Shown here: positions 1-6,087 of the stretch, piece after piece
Numbering within the stretch: position 1 is the first letter of the stretch
How the letters are laid out: every line of letters starts with the position of its first letter
From: SIG598 sp045605025
Lineage (GTDB): Bacteria > Bacillota > Clostridia > Oscillospirales > Acutalibacteraceae
Direction of reading: 5' to 3'
DNA length: 16,078 bases
NCBI GenBank assembly: GCA_045605025.1
Contig: JAZUPE010000090.1
Location: forward strand, 1-16,078
Made by a program: the position numbers and the translations under genes
The notes under the pieces: generated by a model
The model's input: only the letters and a program-made list of their open reading frames with translations
Told to the model about the DNA's origin: nothing
Database searches by the model: none

Positions 1-1061
1 TCGGTGAGGATGACGGCCTGCAGCACGTTGACAGTCTGGGCGATGTTTGCCATTCTCACGCGCTCGCAATGCTTGTTGAAAATGTTCAGGGAGATGGCGG
101 CAACCATAGCGTCGCGAATAGTGTTCTGCTGATAGAGGAAACCGGGATTGGTGCCTTCCTCGACGTTGTACCAGCAGCCCCACTCGTCAACAAACAGATC
201 AACGCGCTTCTCCGGATCGAAGCGATCCATGATGGCGGAGTGCTGCTTGATAAGGGTGTCCATGAAGGATGCCTTGCGCAGTGTCTCAAGGTATGCGTCG
301 TTGTCAAATTCGGTGGCGCTGCCCTTGTTCTCCCAGCAGAAGGGTACAGTGTAATAATGTAGTGTCAGGGCGTCCATAAAGCCGCCTGCACGCTCCATCA
401 TGACCTGAGTCCAGTTGTAGTCGTCACCGTTGGGACCGCAGGCGATGCGATGCAGCTTGTTGTCGCCGTAGGTGCGGCAGAAGGTCTGGAACTGACGGTA
501 GACGTCGGCGTAGTATTCGGGACGCATATTGCCGCCGCCGCCCCAGTTTTCGTTGCCGATGCCCCAGTACTTGACGTTGAAGGGTTCCTTGCTGCCGTTT
601 GCCCAACGCTCCTGAACGGTGTGGAAGTCGCTGTCGCTGTTGAGGTATTCACCCCACCCGGCCATCTCGCGGACGGTGCCGCTGCCGACGTTTGCGTTGA
701 CGTAAGGCTCGCAGCCGATAAGACGGCACAGTTCCATAAACTCGTGGGTGCCGAAGGAGTTGTCCTCCACAACGCCGCCCCAGTTGGTATTGACCATACG
801 GCGACGCTTTTCGCCCACGCCGTCACGCCAGTGATACTCGTCGGCAAAACAGCCGCCCGGCCAGCGGAGTACGGGAATCTCCAGCTTCTTCAGTGCCTCG
901 AGAACGTCGTTTCGGATGCCGTTGGTGTTGGGGATAGGGCTGTCCTTGCCCACAAAGATGCCGCCGTAGATGCAGCGACCGAGATGCTCGGAAAAATGAC
1001 CGTAAATCATACGGCTGATAGTCGGTGCGTTGGTGCGCCGGGTAACAGAAATCTTGTTCAT
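1..1061 (-). CDS. abfA: GH51 alpha-L-arabinofuranosidase, 3'-truncated by window edge
   Basis: Hydrolyses terminal alpha-L-arabinofuranosyl side chains from arabinoxylan or arabinan oligosaccharides. The 353 visible residues begin at an ATG at 1061, preceded by GAAAGGG as ribosome site, and the frame runs open off the left edge, so the C-terminal part (end of the barrel and the beta-sandwich domain) is missing. The translation starts MNKISVTRRTNAPTISRMIY and shows family hallmarks: RWPGGCFADEYHWRD (about 66-80), the acid/base Glu171 in WGIGNENWG, and the nucleophile Glu293 in VDEWG. Spacing of the two glutamates matches GH51. There is no signal peptide, so it is probably cytoplasmic and acts on imported oligosaccharides. 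It is divergent from the AraC-type regulator at 1301, the likeliest local controller. Family assignment is very secure; exact substrate (arabinoxylan or arabinan) is inferred from the neighbouring xylanase. Confidence 0.96.
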   Translation of the reverse strand, partial: MNKISVTRRTNAPTISRMIYGHFSEHLGRCIYGGIFVGKDSPIPNTNGIRNDVLEALKKLEIPVLRWPGGCFADEYHWRDGVGEKRRRMVNTNWGGVVEDNSFGTHEFMELCRLIGCEPYVNANVGSGTVREMAGWGEYLNSDSDFHTVQERWANGSKEPFNVKYWGIGNENWGGGGNMRPEYYADVYRQFQTFCRTYGDNKLHRIACGPNGDDYNWTQVMMERAGGFMDALTLHYYTVPFCWENKGSATEFDNDAYLETLRKASFMDTLIKQHSAIMDRFDPEKRVDLFVDEWGCWYNVEEGTNPGFLYQQNTIRDAMVAAISLNIFNKHCERVRMANIAQTVNVLQAVILT

Positions 1062-1300
1062 TGAATTATCCCTTTCAGTGTGTTTTTCTGGAAGGTGCAG
1101 TATTACTCATACTCACCTGCGATGTTTTAAGCATACAATGTATTGCACAATAATTCTTTCTATGCGTTGCTTTATTTTTTTAATTTTGGCAAAAGACTTT
1201 ATTTGTAATGTGTTTTCTGCTACAATGCTATCAAGGGAATTGTGTCAGTGGGACTGATTGGCGGCTGACACGGTACCGCATAAGGAAGGAGGCAGGAGCG
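1062..1300. promoter_or_regulatory. Divergent intergenic control region between GH51 and the AraC regulator
   Basis: This 239-bp spacer holds the upstream signals of both divergent genes. An extended -10 element for the rightward gene is visible at 1218-1226 (TGC followed by TACAAT), without a good -35. An odd-centred perfect palindrome, ATACAATGTAT, lies at 1133-1143 and overlaps a second imperfect one, ATTGCACAAT, starting at 1142; these could be an operator. The stretch 1185-1195 (TGGCAAAAGAC) resembles, at 8 of 11 positions, one half of the direct repeat upstream of GH10, but it has no partner 20 bp away. No convincing -35/-10 pair was found for GH51. Operator function is inference only. 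Confidence 0.4.
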
Positions 1301-2218
1301 ATGGCCGGATTTACGGAAAAATCACCTTACAAACAGCCTGTAGGCGACCCCGATACCTACCAGATGCTGGATGGACAGCAGGAGAATATAGAGTTCCTGC
1401 CCGGCACATCCATGCGCATCTGGTATACCCACCGGGGAACCAGCTATCCCGAGCACTGGCATGCCGCAATGGAAATAATCCTCTGCGTAAATGAGCATTA
1501 CGAATGCATGGCGGAGGGGGAGACCTACACTATCGCGCCGGGAGATATCATGATAATCCCCGGAGGCATCGTTCACTCCCTTGCGCCGGCGCGTGACTGC
1601 AACGGGTTTGTCTATTTCCTTTCGCTTGACTTCATCGAAAATATCCGCAGTGCTTCCTGCGTGATGACCTCTCTGCGTCATCCTGTTTACCTGACCCGGA
1701 GCGAGCTGCCCACGCTGCACCTTGCTGTGACCACCCTGCTTGAGAAGATGCGCGGAGCCTATTTCAGCGACAACGAGCTGCGGGAACTGCTGGTGGATTC
1801 CTATACCCTCCAGCTGGTCGAGCGGCTGCTCAACCATAATCTGCGCGAGCCGGAAAACAGTCATTCACGTGTGGATAAACAGCAGGAATACAAGGCCATC
1901 TTCTCAAAGGTGGCGCAGTACATAGATCAGCACTATGCCGAACCGCTGTGCATCGAAGATGTGGCGGCACATTTCGGCCTTTCCAAATACTACTTTTCGC
2001 GTCTTTTCAAAAAATATCTCCACTGCCCGTTCAATGAGTTTCTCACCTTGAGGCGGCTCAAAGCAGCGGAGGTCATGCTCATGCAGCCGGAGATGTCCAT
2101 TGCCGATATCGCCTACGGCAGCGGGTTCGGCAGCAATTCGTCCTTCAGCCGTCTTTTCCATGAGCATCGCGGCTGTTCCCCCAGCGAATACCGTAAAGCA
2201 TTTGTAATCAGCGGGTGA
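1301..2218 (+). CDS. AraC-family transcriptional regulator with N-terminal cupin sensor
   Basis: A 305-residue, one-component regulator likely to sense a sugar and control the adjacent glycosidases. The N-terminal half (about 30-110) is a cupin-type AraC ligand-binding domain: a HWH cluster at 52-54 and GDIMIIPGGIVHSL (81-94) follow the cupin motif pattern. The C-terminal hundred residues carry two helix-turn-helix units, IEDVAAHFGLSKYYFSRLFK (218-237) and SIADIAYGSGFGSNSSFSRLF (266-286), ending in the SPSEYRK signature. I chose the ATG at 1301 because AGGAAGGAGG lies just upstream and the cupin domain begins soon after; the frame stays open upstream to an ATG at 1208, but that falls before the candidate -10 at 1221 and has no ribosome site. 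It is 64 bp upstream of GH43 with no clear terminator between, so the two are probably cotranscribed. The inducing ligand cannot be read from the sequence. Confidence 0.93.
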   Translation: MAGFTEKSPYKQPVGDPDTYQMLDGQQENIEFLPGTSMRIWYTHRGTSYPEHWHAAMEIILCVNEHYECMAEGETYTIAPGDIMIIPGGIVHSLAPARDCNGFVYFLSLDFIENIRSASCVMTSLRHPVYLTRSELPTLHLAVTTLLEKMRGAYFSDNELRELLVDSYTLQLVERLLNHNLREPENSHSRVDKQQEYKAIFSKVAQYIDQHYAEPLCIEDVAAHFGLSKYYFSRLFKKYLHCPFNEFLTLRRLKAAEVMLMQPEMSIADIAYGSGFGSNSSFSRLFHEHRGCSPSEYRKAFVISG

Positions 2219-2282
2219 TCTGCCGAAACAGATCCTCTGCATAATTTCAGAAATTCATTCTCATCTCAAAAAGGAGAACGCT

Positions 2283-3686
2283 ATGAAAAAGCAAGCCTTT
2301 AATCCCTATCTACCCTCGTGGGAATACATTCCCGACGGCGAGCCTTATGTTTTCGGTGACCGTGTGTATGTTTACGGATCCCACGATTTCTTCAACGGCT
2401 ACGTTTTTTGCATGGGCGACTATGTCTGCTGGTCCGCTCCGGTAGATGATCTGAGTGACTGGCGCTATGAGGGCGTAATATATCCCCGTATCGAGGATCC
2501 CGTCAACAAGGAAGGCAAAATGTGCCTTTACGCTCCCGATGTAACCGTTGGCCCCGACGGCAGATACTACCTTTTCTATGTTCTCGATAAGATCAGCCGT
2601 GTTTCCGTTGCCGTATGCGACACTCCTGCCGGCAGATACGAGTTCCTCGGCTACGTTCATTACGCTGACGGAACCCTTCTTGGCGAACGCGAGGGTGACG
2701 AGCCTCAGTTTGACCCCGCTGTCCTGACCGAGGGCGAAAAAACCTACCTCTACACCGGCTTCTGCGGACGCGGGGACAAGTCCCGCTCGGGCTGTATGGC
2801 GACCGTTCTCGCTCCCGATATGCTCACCATTATCGAGGAGCCTGTGTTTGTTGTTCCCGGCTGCGAATATTCCGAGGGAACAAGCTTCCACGGTCACGCC
2901 TATTTTGAGGCTCCTTCCATTCGCAAGGTGGGCGACACCTACTATCTTGTCTACTCCTCTACCCTTATGCACGAGCTGTGCTACGCCACCAGCAAGAGTC
3001 CCACAAGCGGCTTTGTATACGGCGGTCCCATTGTCAGTAACAACGATATGTACATCGATACCTACAAGCCTGCCGATATGCCTGCAGCCTACGGCGGCAA
3101 CAACCACGGCGGCTTCGTGAAAATCAAAGACGAATGGTACATCTTCTATCATCGCCAGACCAATGGCACCTGGTACAGCCGTCAGGGATGCGCAGAAAAG
3201 ATCACCTTTGCCGAGGACGGCAGCATTCCTCAGGTTGAGATCACCTCCTGCGGACTCAACGGAGGACCTCTTGCCGGTAAGGGTGAATATCCTGCATACA
3301 TCGCCTGCCACATGTTTACCGACCAGTCCTGCCCCTATGTGGGTGACAATGCCGATCAGTTCCCGAAGATAACTCAGGACGGCAAGGACGGCGACGAGGA
3401 GACCGGCTATGTTGCCAACATCCGTGACTCGGCAACCATCGGCTTTAAGTATTTCAATTTCAAGGGAGTGACCGCTATCAGCATCGACGTGCGCGGCTAC
3501 TGCCACGGTCACTTTGAGATCAGCACCTCCATCGGCGGCGAGGTTCTCGCCACTCTGTCCGTGGAGAATACAAATGTCTGGGAGACCTACACCGCTCCCG
3601 TCGCCATTCCCGACGGTATCGGTTCCCTCTACATCACCTACCGCGGCGGCGGAAAACCCATGCTGCGCAGCTTTACTCTGAGCTGA
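2283..3686 (+). CDS. GH43 family glycosidase (beta-xylosidase/alpha-L-arabinofuranosidase type) with C-terminal carbohydrate-binding-like domain
   Basis: A 467-residue glycoside hydrolase of the five-bladed beta-propeller family GH43, which removes xylose or arabinofuranose from xylan-derived oligosaccharides. Likely catalytic residues: general base Asp18 in IPDGEP, the pKa-modulating Asp86 in LYAPDV, and acid Glu209 in YFEAPSI. The blade motif YYLFYV/YYLVYS recurs, and NNHGGFVKIKDEWYIFYHR (273-291) is typical of the family. Residues from about 345 to the end form a separate beta-rich domain resembling CBM6/CBM35-type modules (ISIDVRG, GSLYITYRGGG). An AAGGAGAA ribosome site precedes the ATG. 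There is no signal peptide, implying an intracellular enzyme. It sits 64 bp after the AraC regulator and converges on GH10. GH43 spans several specificities, so beta-xylosidase versus arabinofuranosidase cannot be decided here; the xylanase neighbour favours xylan fragments. Confidence 0.92.
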   Translation: MKKQAFNPYLPSWEYIPDGEPYVFGDRVYVYGSHDFFNGYVFCMGDYVCWSAPVDDLSDWRYEGVIYPRIEDPVNKEGKMCLYAPDVTVGPDGRYYLFYVLDKISRVSVAVCDTPAGRYEFLGYVHYADGTLLGEREGDEPQFDPAVLTEGEKTYLYTGFCGRGDKSRSGCMATVLAPDMLTIIEEPVFVVPGCEYSEGTSFHGHAYFEAPSIRKVGDTYYLVYSSTLMHELCYATSKSPTSGFVYGGPIVSNNDMYIDTYKPADMPAAYGGNNHGGFVKIKDEWYIFYHRQTNGTWYSRQGCAEKITFAEDGSIPQVEITSCGLNGGPLAGKGEYPAYIACHMFTDQSCPYVGDNADQFPKITQDGKDGDEETGYVANIRDSATIGFKYFNFKGVTAISIDVRGYCHGHFEISTSIGGEVLATLSVENTNVWETYTAPVAIPDGIGSLYITYRGGGKPMLRSFTLS

Positions 3687-3708
3687 TCAACCTGCGGAAA
3701 AATAAAGT

Positions 3709-3744
3709 GCGCCGCGTGATGTCAGTAGAGAGATCACGCGGCGC
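3709..3744 (-). terminator. GC-rich hairpin between convergent GH43 and GH10
   Basis: A perfect 12-bp stem (GCGCCGCGTGAT with ATCACGCGGCGC) closes a 12-nt loop. Read on the minus strand it is followed by ACTTTATTTTTC, a U-rich run, so it best fits a second terminator for the leftward GH10 transcript. On the plus strand it is followed by TGTCTG, without a U tract, so it would not terminate GH43 well by itself. Confidence 0.65.
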
Positions 3745-3757
3745 TGTCTGAAAACAA

Positions 3758-3803
3758 AAAAAGGGAATTTCGTGAGCGTGTTCCGCACAGAAATTCCCTT
3801 TTT
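3758..3803. terminator. Bidirectional intrinsic terminator
   Basis: A 14-bp stem pairs 3758-3771 (AAAAAGGGAATTTC) with 3790-3803 (GAAATTCCCTTTTT) around an 18-nt loop that can form three further pairs. On the plus strand the GGG-CCC core is followed by five T; on the minus strand by seven T and then GTTTT. It lies 20 bp past the GH10 stop and about 70 bp past the GH43 stop, so it suits both convergent transcripts. Confidence 0.8.
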
Positions 3804-3823
3804 CTATGTTCGGTTGAGGATAA

Positions 3824-5044
3824 TTACAGGGTGATTTCGATATTGCCCTCGCCGCGCAGCAACTCAACTTCAGCCTCGGAATCGCCGCAGGTGAGAGTGT
3901 ACAGACCCATGAAGCCTTCCAGATCAAGCTCACCGTTTTCGTCGGTGTGCAGGGTCACATCGGTGGACCAGTCGCGGTTGATGCGCTGCCACAGAGCCTC
4001 GTACGCGGGCTTGCGGCTGCCGTCCTTGCGAACAAGACCGGAGGGGGCACCAAGCCACTGACCGTCGTTATAGTCCCAGCAGGTAAAGGCGTGTACGCTG
4101 GGATGGGCAAACAGATAATCCACCATCTCCAGAACGTTGCGGGCCTGACGGTCCTCTCCTTCAGGAGTGGTGGGCCACTCGGGAATCTGATAGTCGTTCA
4201 GATCGACGATCTCGGGAGGCATTTCATGACCGGAAACGAAGGTGTTTTCGGTGAAATGCAGAGGCAGACCGAAGGAAGCAAAGCGCTCCACGACCTCGAT
4301 AAGCTTTTCCATCCCCCAGAATCCCTGATGCTGATGGGACTGGATACCGATGACATCGGGGGTGCAGCCTGCTTCGATCATTTCCTGAATCATCTGGCGG
4401 TACTTGTCAGATGTGTTGAAATCGTTGATAAGCAGAGTGGCGTTGGGATCAACGGCACGGGCCTGATCAAAAAGAGCTTTGATGAGAGGGACGCGGCCCA
4501 TGTGCTGACACAGACGGGTGATGGCGTTCTCGGTCTTTTCAAAAACAGGCATGATGACCACTTCGTTGATGACATCCCATACGGTAATGATATCCTTGAA
4601 GGCGGTCATTTCACGGCGGATACGGAACTTCTGGTTTTCCAGAACATCCTCGTTGCTCATGTCCATCAGCCAGCGGGCATCAACGGTGTGCCAGCAGAGA
4701 GGATGACCCTTGACGGTGCGGCCGTTTTCCTTGAGGAATCTGGCGGCGCGCAGGGTGGCTTCTTCCTGAGTCTGTCCCTGAACCGGCTCGTATCTGCCCT
4801 GATAGAAAGGCAGAACACCGAGGTTGAAAAGTTCTTTCCAGGACTCCCAGAGTCCGCGGAAATGCTCGCGAACGTGCTCGGGCACATTGGGGTCGAGCAT
4901 GGGAGCGGTAAAGAAGGCTCCACAGGCGAAGATAAAGTGGTGTCTCTTGAGCTTGGCATGAACGCTCTGGTTGGCAACAGCCCTGCCGCTGCTGTCCTTG
5001 ATGACAATGTGGCGCGAAGCCTTGCGATGCTGAAGTTTATCCAT
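3824..5044 (-). CDS. GH10 endo-1,4-beta-xylanase, cytoplasmic type
   Basis: Cleaves internal beta-1,4-xylosidic bonds. The 406-residue protein has a GH10 (beta/alpha)8 barrel from about residue 35 to 345: KGHPLCWHT (112-120), acid/base Glu161 in WDVINE, LINDFN (205-210), GIQSHQHQGFWG (233-244), nucleophile Glu266 in HFTENT, and the closing CWDYNDGQW. The nucleophile motif differs from the usual ITELD, marking a divergent GH10 branch. About 60 C-terminal residues form a small acidic, beta-like tail of unknown role. No signal peptide or binding module is present, so it probably trims imported xylo-oligosaccharides inside the cell, as known intracellular GH10 enzymes do. The ATG at 5044 is preceded by GAAAGGACAGG, slightly far upstream. 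The gene is transcribed away from the yesL-like operon out of a shared control region and ends at bidirectional terminators. Confidence 0.95.
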   Translation of the reverse strand: MDKLQHRKASRHIVIKDSSGRAVANQSVHAKLKRHHFIFACGAFFTAPMLDPNVPEHVREHFRGLWESWKELFNLGVLPFYQGRYEPVQGQTQEEATLRAARFLKENGRTVKGHPLCWHTVDARWLMDMSNEDVLENQKFRIRREMTAFKDIITVWDVINEVVIMPVFEKTENAITRLCQHMGRVPLIKALFDQARAVDPNATLLINDFNTSDKYRQMIQEMIEAGCTPDVIGIQSHQHQGFWGMEKLIEVVERFASFGLPLHFTENTFVSGHEMPPEIVDLNDYQIPEWPTTPEGEDRQARNVLEMVDYLFAHPSVHAFTCWDYNDGQWLGAPSGLVRKDGSRKPAYEALWQRINRDWSTDVTLHTDENGELDLEGFMGLYTLTCGDSEAEVELLRGEGNIEITL

Positions 5045-5115
5045 GATACAATGCCTGTCCTTTCAGTAAATGAGGTCCGGCGCGGATTGCGAAAGCACTC
5101 CTGCCGGTTACCCAC

Positions 5116-5144
5116 ATTCTATACTGTACGGCAGGAATATGCAA
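5116..5144 (-). promoter_or_regulatory. Candidate GH10 promoter
   Basis: Read on the minus strand: -35 TTGCAT (complement of 5139-5144), a 17-bp spacer and -10 TAGAAT (complement of 5116-5121, five of six consensus bases). The predicted transcript start, near 5109, leaves a leader of about 65 nt before the GH10 ATG. The -35 is weak, as expected for a promoter needing an activator, and the direct repeats at 5149-5183 begin 4 bp upstream of it. Confidence 0.5.
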
Positions 5145-5148
5145 TACC

Positions 5149-5183
5149 TGCTTTTTGACATATCATCTTGCTTTTTGACATAT
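5149..5183. repeat. 20-bp-spaced direct repeat, probable activator site
   Basis: The 15-mer TGCTTTTTGACATAT occurs at 5149-5163 and again, identically, at 5169-5183: a period of 20 bp, about two helical turns. On the minus strand each half reads ATATGTCAAAAAGCA. Two same-oriented half-sites next to a weak -35 is the arrangement used by AraC/XylS-family activators, and the locus encodes two regulators with such DNA-binding domains (the AraC/cupin protein and the YesN-type response regulator). The repeat is seen directly; the identity of the binding protein is inference. Confidence 0.65.
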
Positions 5184-5196
5184 TATGATGTGTTTG

Positions 5197-5230
5197 TGAT
5201 AGCCTGCATATACAGATTGATGTGCTATCA
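5197..5230. repeat. Inverted repeat upstream of the yesL-like promoter
   Basis: TGATAGC at 5197-5203 is matched by its reverse complement GCTATCA at 5224-5230, with 20 nt between. It ends 5 bp before the -35 of the rightward promoter, a position fitting an operator. Seven-base arms could arise by chance, so function is tentative. Confidence 0.35.
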
Positions 5231-5235
5231 TTTTC

Positions 5236-5264
5236 TTGACAACAACGGGTGTCAGGTATACTAT
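5236..5264 (+). promoter_or_regulatory. Candidate promoter of the yesL-yesM-yesN-like operon
   Basis: A perfect -35 TTGACA (5236-5241), 17-bp spacer, and -10 TACTAT (5259-5264, four of six matches). Transcription would start near 5271, giving a leader of about 59 nt. The leader contains a perfect 12-bp palindrome CGTCCCGGGACG (5307-5318) directly against the ribosome site GGGAGG. Confidence 0.6.
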
Positions 5265-5329
5265 ATGTTTGATTATATTTTTACTTACATACCTGTGGCG
5301 GTGTAACGTCCCGGGACGGGAGGAAAAAC

Positions 5330-6046
5330 ATGAACATATTTCGCATAGGCAGTCCTTTTATGGTATTTATGAGCAAGCTGATCGATATTCTGTTTATCGG
5401 AATAATCGCTCTGCTGTGCTGCGTGCCTGTTGTTACTATTGGTGCGTCATTTACCGCGGTCTATTACACCGTGCTGAAAATGGTGCGCAGAAAGGAAGGC
5501 AGTGTCTATAAGTTTTTCTTCAAGGCGTTCAAAGAGAATTTCTGGAAATCAACGGTGCTCTGGCTGATAATGGCTGCTGTAATCACTCTGCTGTACGTTG
5601 ACTACTCTCTGCTTATGTCGAGAGATATGGCTAATGAAAGTATTCTCTGGATCGGACTGATCGTGATGTCTGTTCTTGCGGTGATGGTGGGAACTTATGT
5701 TTTCCCGCTGCAGGCACAGTTTGAAAACACCGTGTTCGGCACCATCAGGAATTCCTTTATTCTCAGTGTAATGAACCTGCCAAGAACCTTGCTTATCCTT
5801 ATGGTCAAGTTCTGCCCGATACTTGTAGCATTCTTCTATCCGGAGGCAATGTATCTCCTGGGAGCTTTCTGTCTTGCCGGAATTCCTTATCTTGAAACGG
5901 AACTGTTCATTAAGATTTTTGATAAATACATCCCCGAAGAGGGCGAAGAAAAAAAGGAAGACGAGGATTTCGATGCCGGTGAGTGGGTGGAAACAAACGC
6001 GACACCCGTTCTTTCCGCCGGAAACGATCTTGATCCGGAAGAGTAA
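5330..6046 (+). CDS. DUF624 (YesL-family) membrane protein
   Basis: A 238-residue integral membrane protein of the YesL/DUF624 family, which commonly neighbours YesM/YesN regulators and sugar ABC transporters in Firmicutes; its biochemical role is not established. Five hydrophobic segments are visible at about 17-37, 74-92, 105-125, 153-170 and 172-190. The family-typical start is present: an N-terminal segment followed by VPVVTIGASFTAVYYTVLK (32-50) and then a Lys/Arg-rich cytoplasmic loop. The C-terminal 40 residues are strongly acidic (EEGEEKKEDEDFDAGEW) and probably cytoplasmic. GGGAGG lies 6-7 nt before the ATG. The kinase gene follows after 41 bp, so it is the first gene of a three-gene operon, and its product may assist the sensor or the transporter (inference). 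Confidence 0.88.
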   Translation: MNIFRIGSPFMVFMSKLIDILFIGIIALLCCVPVVTIGASFTAVYYTVLKMVRRKEGSVYKFFFKAFKENFWKSTVLWLIMAAVITLLYVDYSLLMSRDMANESILWIGLIVMSVLAVMVGTYVFPLQAQFENTVFGTIRNSFILSVMNLPRTLLILMVKFCPILVAFFYPEAMYLLGAFCLAGIPYLETELFIKIFDKYIPEEGEEKKEDEDFDAGEWVETNATPVLSAGNDLDPEE

Positions 6047-6087
6047 AAACGATAGTGGACTCGCCGTTGCGCAAGGAGTGAAAAACA

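Noticed and set aside
450..1064. 204-codon plus-strand frame opposite GH51
   Set aside because: The minus-strand GH51 contains both catalytic glutamates in family motifs; the plus frame has no recognisable feature.
2217..2234. Small hairpin GATCTG-CCGAAA-CAGATC at the end of the AraC gene
   Set aside because: Only six pairs and no T run, so it is not supported as a terminator; cotranscription with GH43 is more likely.
2310..3512. 400-codon minus-strand frame opposite GH43
   Set aside because: The plus-strand GH43 has clear catalytic motifs, a ribosome site and a matching end; the antisense frame has none.
3947..5158. 403-codon plus-strand frame opposite GH10
   Set aside because: Antisense shadow; it also runs across the GH10 promoter and part of the direct repeat, which argues against coding.
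5070..5306. 78-codon plus-strand frame across the divergent promoter region
   Set aside because: It covers the promoter and repeat elements, lacks a ribosome site, and its peptide has no recognisable features.
5045..5329. Search for a CcpA (cre) operator
   Set aside because: No good match to the TGNAANCGNNNNCA-type consensus was found here or in the other intergenic regions, so catabolite control through cre is not claimed.
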